Positions 5,863 to 5,988 of a stretch of 5,988 nucleotides of DNA are shown piece after piece. Positions within the stretch are counted from its first letter, which is position 1, and every line of letters begins with the position of its first letter. The DNA comes from Limnohabitans sp. (GTDB lineage: Bacteria; Pseudomonadota; Gammaproteobacteria; Burkholderiales; Burkholderiaceae_C): assembly GCA_023260735.1 (NCBI GenBank), contig JALQUL010000020.1, positions 1 to 5,988 of the forward strand. Direction: 5' to 3'. The notes below the pieces were generated by a model. That model made no database searches and had not been told where the DNA came from. It was given only the letters and a program-made list of their open reading frames with translations. The position numbers and the translations under genes are program-made.

Positions 5863-5879
5863 TGCACCAATATCGAGCA
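5863..5879. promoter_or_regulatory. second, weaker NtrC-like site TGCACC-N5-CGAGCA
   Basis: TGCACCAATATCGAGCA matches 10 of the 12 defined bases of TGCACC-N5-GGTGCA, with the left half perfect and the right half changed at two positions. Its centre is 106 bases from that of the stronger site, close to ten helical turns, so both would face the same side of the DNA. Paired sites are usual for NtrC enhancers. Confidence 0.35.
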
Positions 5880-5988
5880 GACAATTTTATTTATTTGATG
5901 ATTATTCATTTTATAATGTTGAGTAATCAAATGTTACTTTATGGTCTTTATTTATATTAATTTGATTATCGTTTTCCATAAAACAAAT

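Larger units (their letters stand above)
5571..5988. other. long AT-rich upstream region without a recognisable gene
   Basis: About 420 bases upstream of the promoter show no credible reading frame on either strand and are much richer in A and T than the genes. Apart from the palindromes and NtrC-like sites listed separately, it holds AT-rich low-complexity stretches. There is a TATAAT at 5912-5917 (+ strand) without a good -35, which might belong to a divergent gene starting beyond the window. I see no tRNA, no insertion-sequence end and no repeat array. Confidence 0.6.

Noticed and set aside
5912..5917. TATAAT on the plus strand as a divergent promoter
   Set aside because: No acceptable -35 lies 16-18 bases upstream and no gene start is visible before the window ends; in DNA this AT-rich the hexamer alone means little.

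Overview
The window holds one minus-strand operon of six genes plus its long upstream control region. It reads from right to left: promoter region (about 5988-5470), a periplasmic substrate-binding protein (SBP), LivH-type permease, LivM-type permease, LivG-type ATPase, LivF-type ATPase, and last an Asp/Glu/hydantoin-racemase-family enzyme. This is a complete ABC importer of the branched-chain/hydrophobic amino acid (HAAT) type with an enzyme gene attached.

The DNA is AT-rich, especially the non-coding part. A cleavable Sec signal peptide on a non-lipoprotein SBP points to a Gram-negative bacterium. A HAAT importer next to an Asp/Glu/hydantoin racemase is common in Burkholderiales and related Proteobacteria, so an AT-rich (beta)proteobacterium is my best guess, held with low confidence because no rRNA or marker gene is present.

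Layout: 1-148 is downstream of the operon and has only a weak terminator-like hairpin. 149-4212 carries five genes packed with gaps of 2-4 bases or a 4-base overlap. 4213-4279 is the only real gap inside the operon and carries a strong intrinsic-terminator-like hairpin between the SBP gene and livH. 4280-5467 is the SBP gene. 5468-5988 shows no gene but has layered regulatory signals: a sigma70 promoter with a perfect -35, a 12-bp palindrome in its spacer, two further palindromes of the same ATTG-N4-CAAT form, a separate 8+8 bp dyad, and two sites resembling the NtrC consensus.

How it may work together (inference): the SBP captures a small ligand in the periplasm, LivHM move it across the inner membrane using ATP hydrolysed by LivGF, and the racemase then interconverts its enantiomers. 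The racemase most resembles hydantoin/allantoin racemases, and NtrC-like sites would fit nitrogen control. The most economical hypothesis is a nitrogen-scavenging uptake system for a cyclic ureide or related chiral nitrogen compound, rather than ordinary leucine/isoleucine/valine uptake. The hairpin after the SBP gene would make the binding protein more abundant than the membrane complex.
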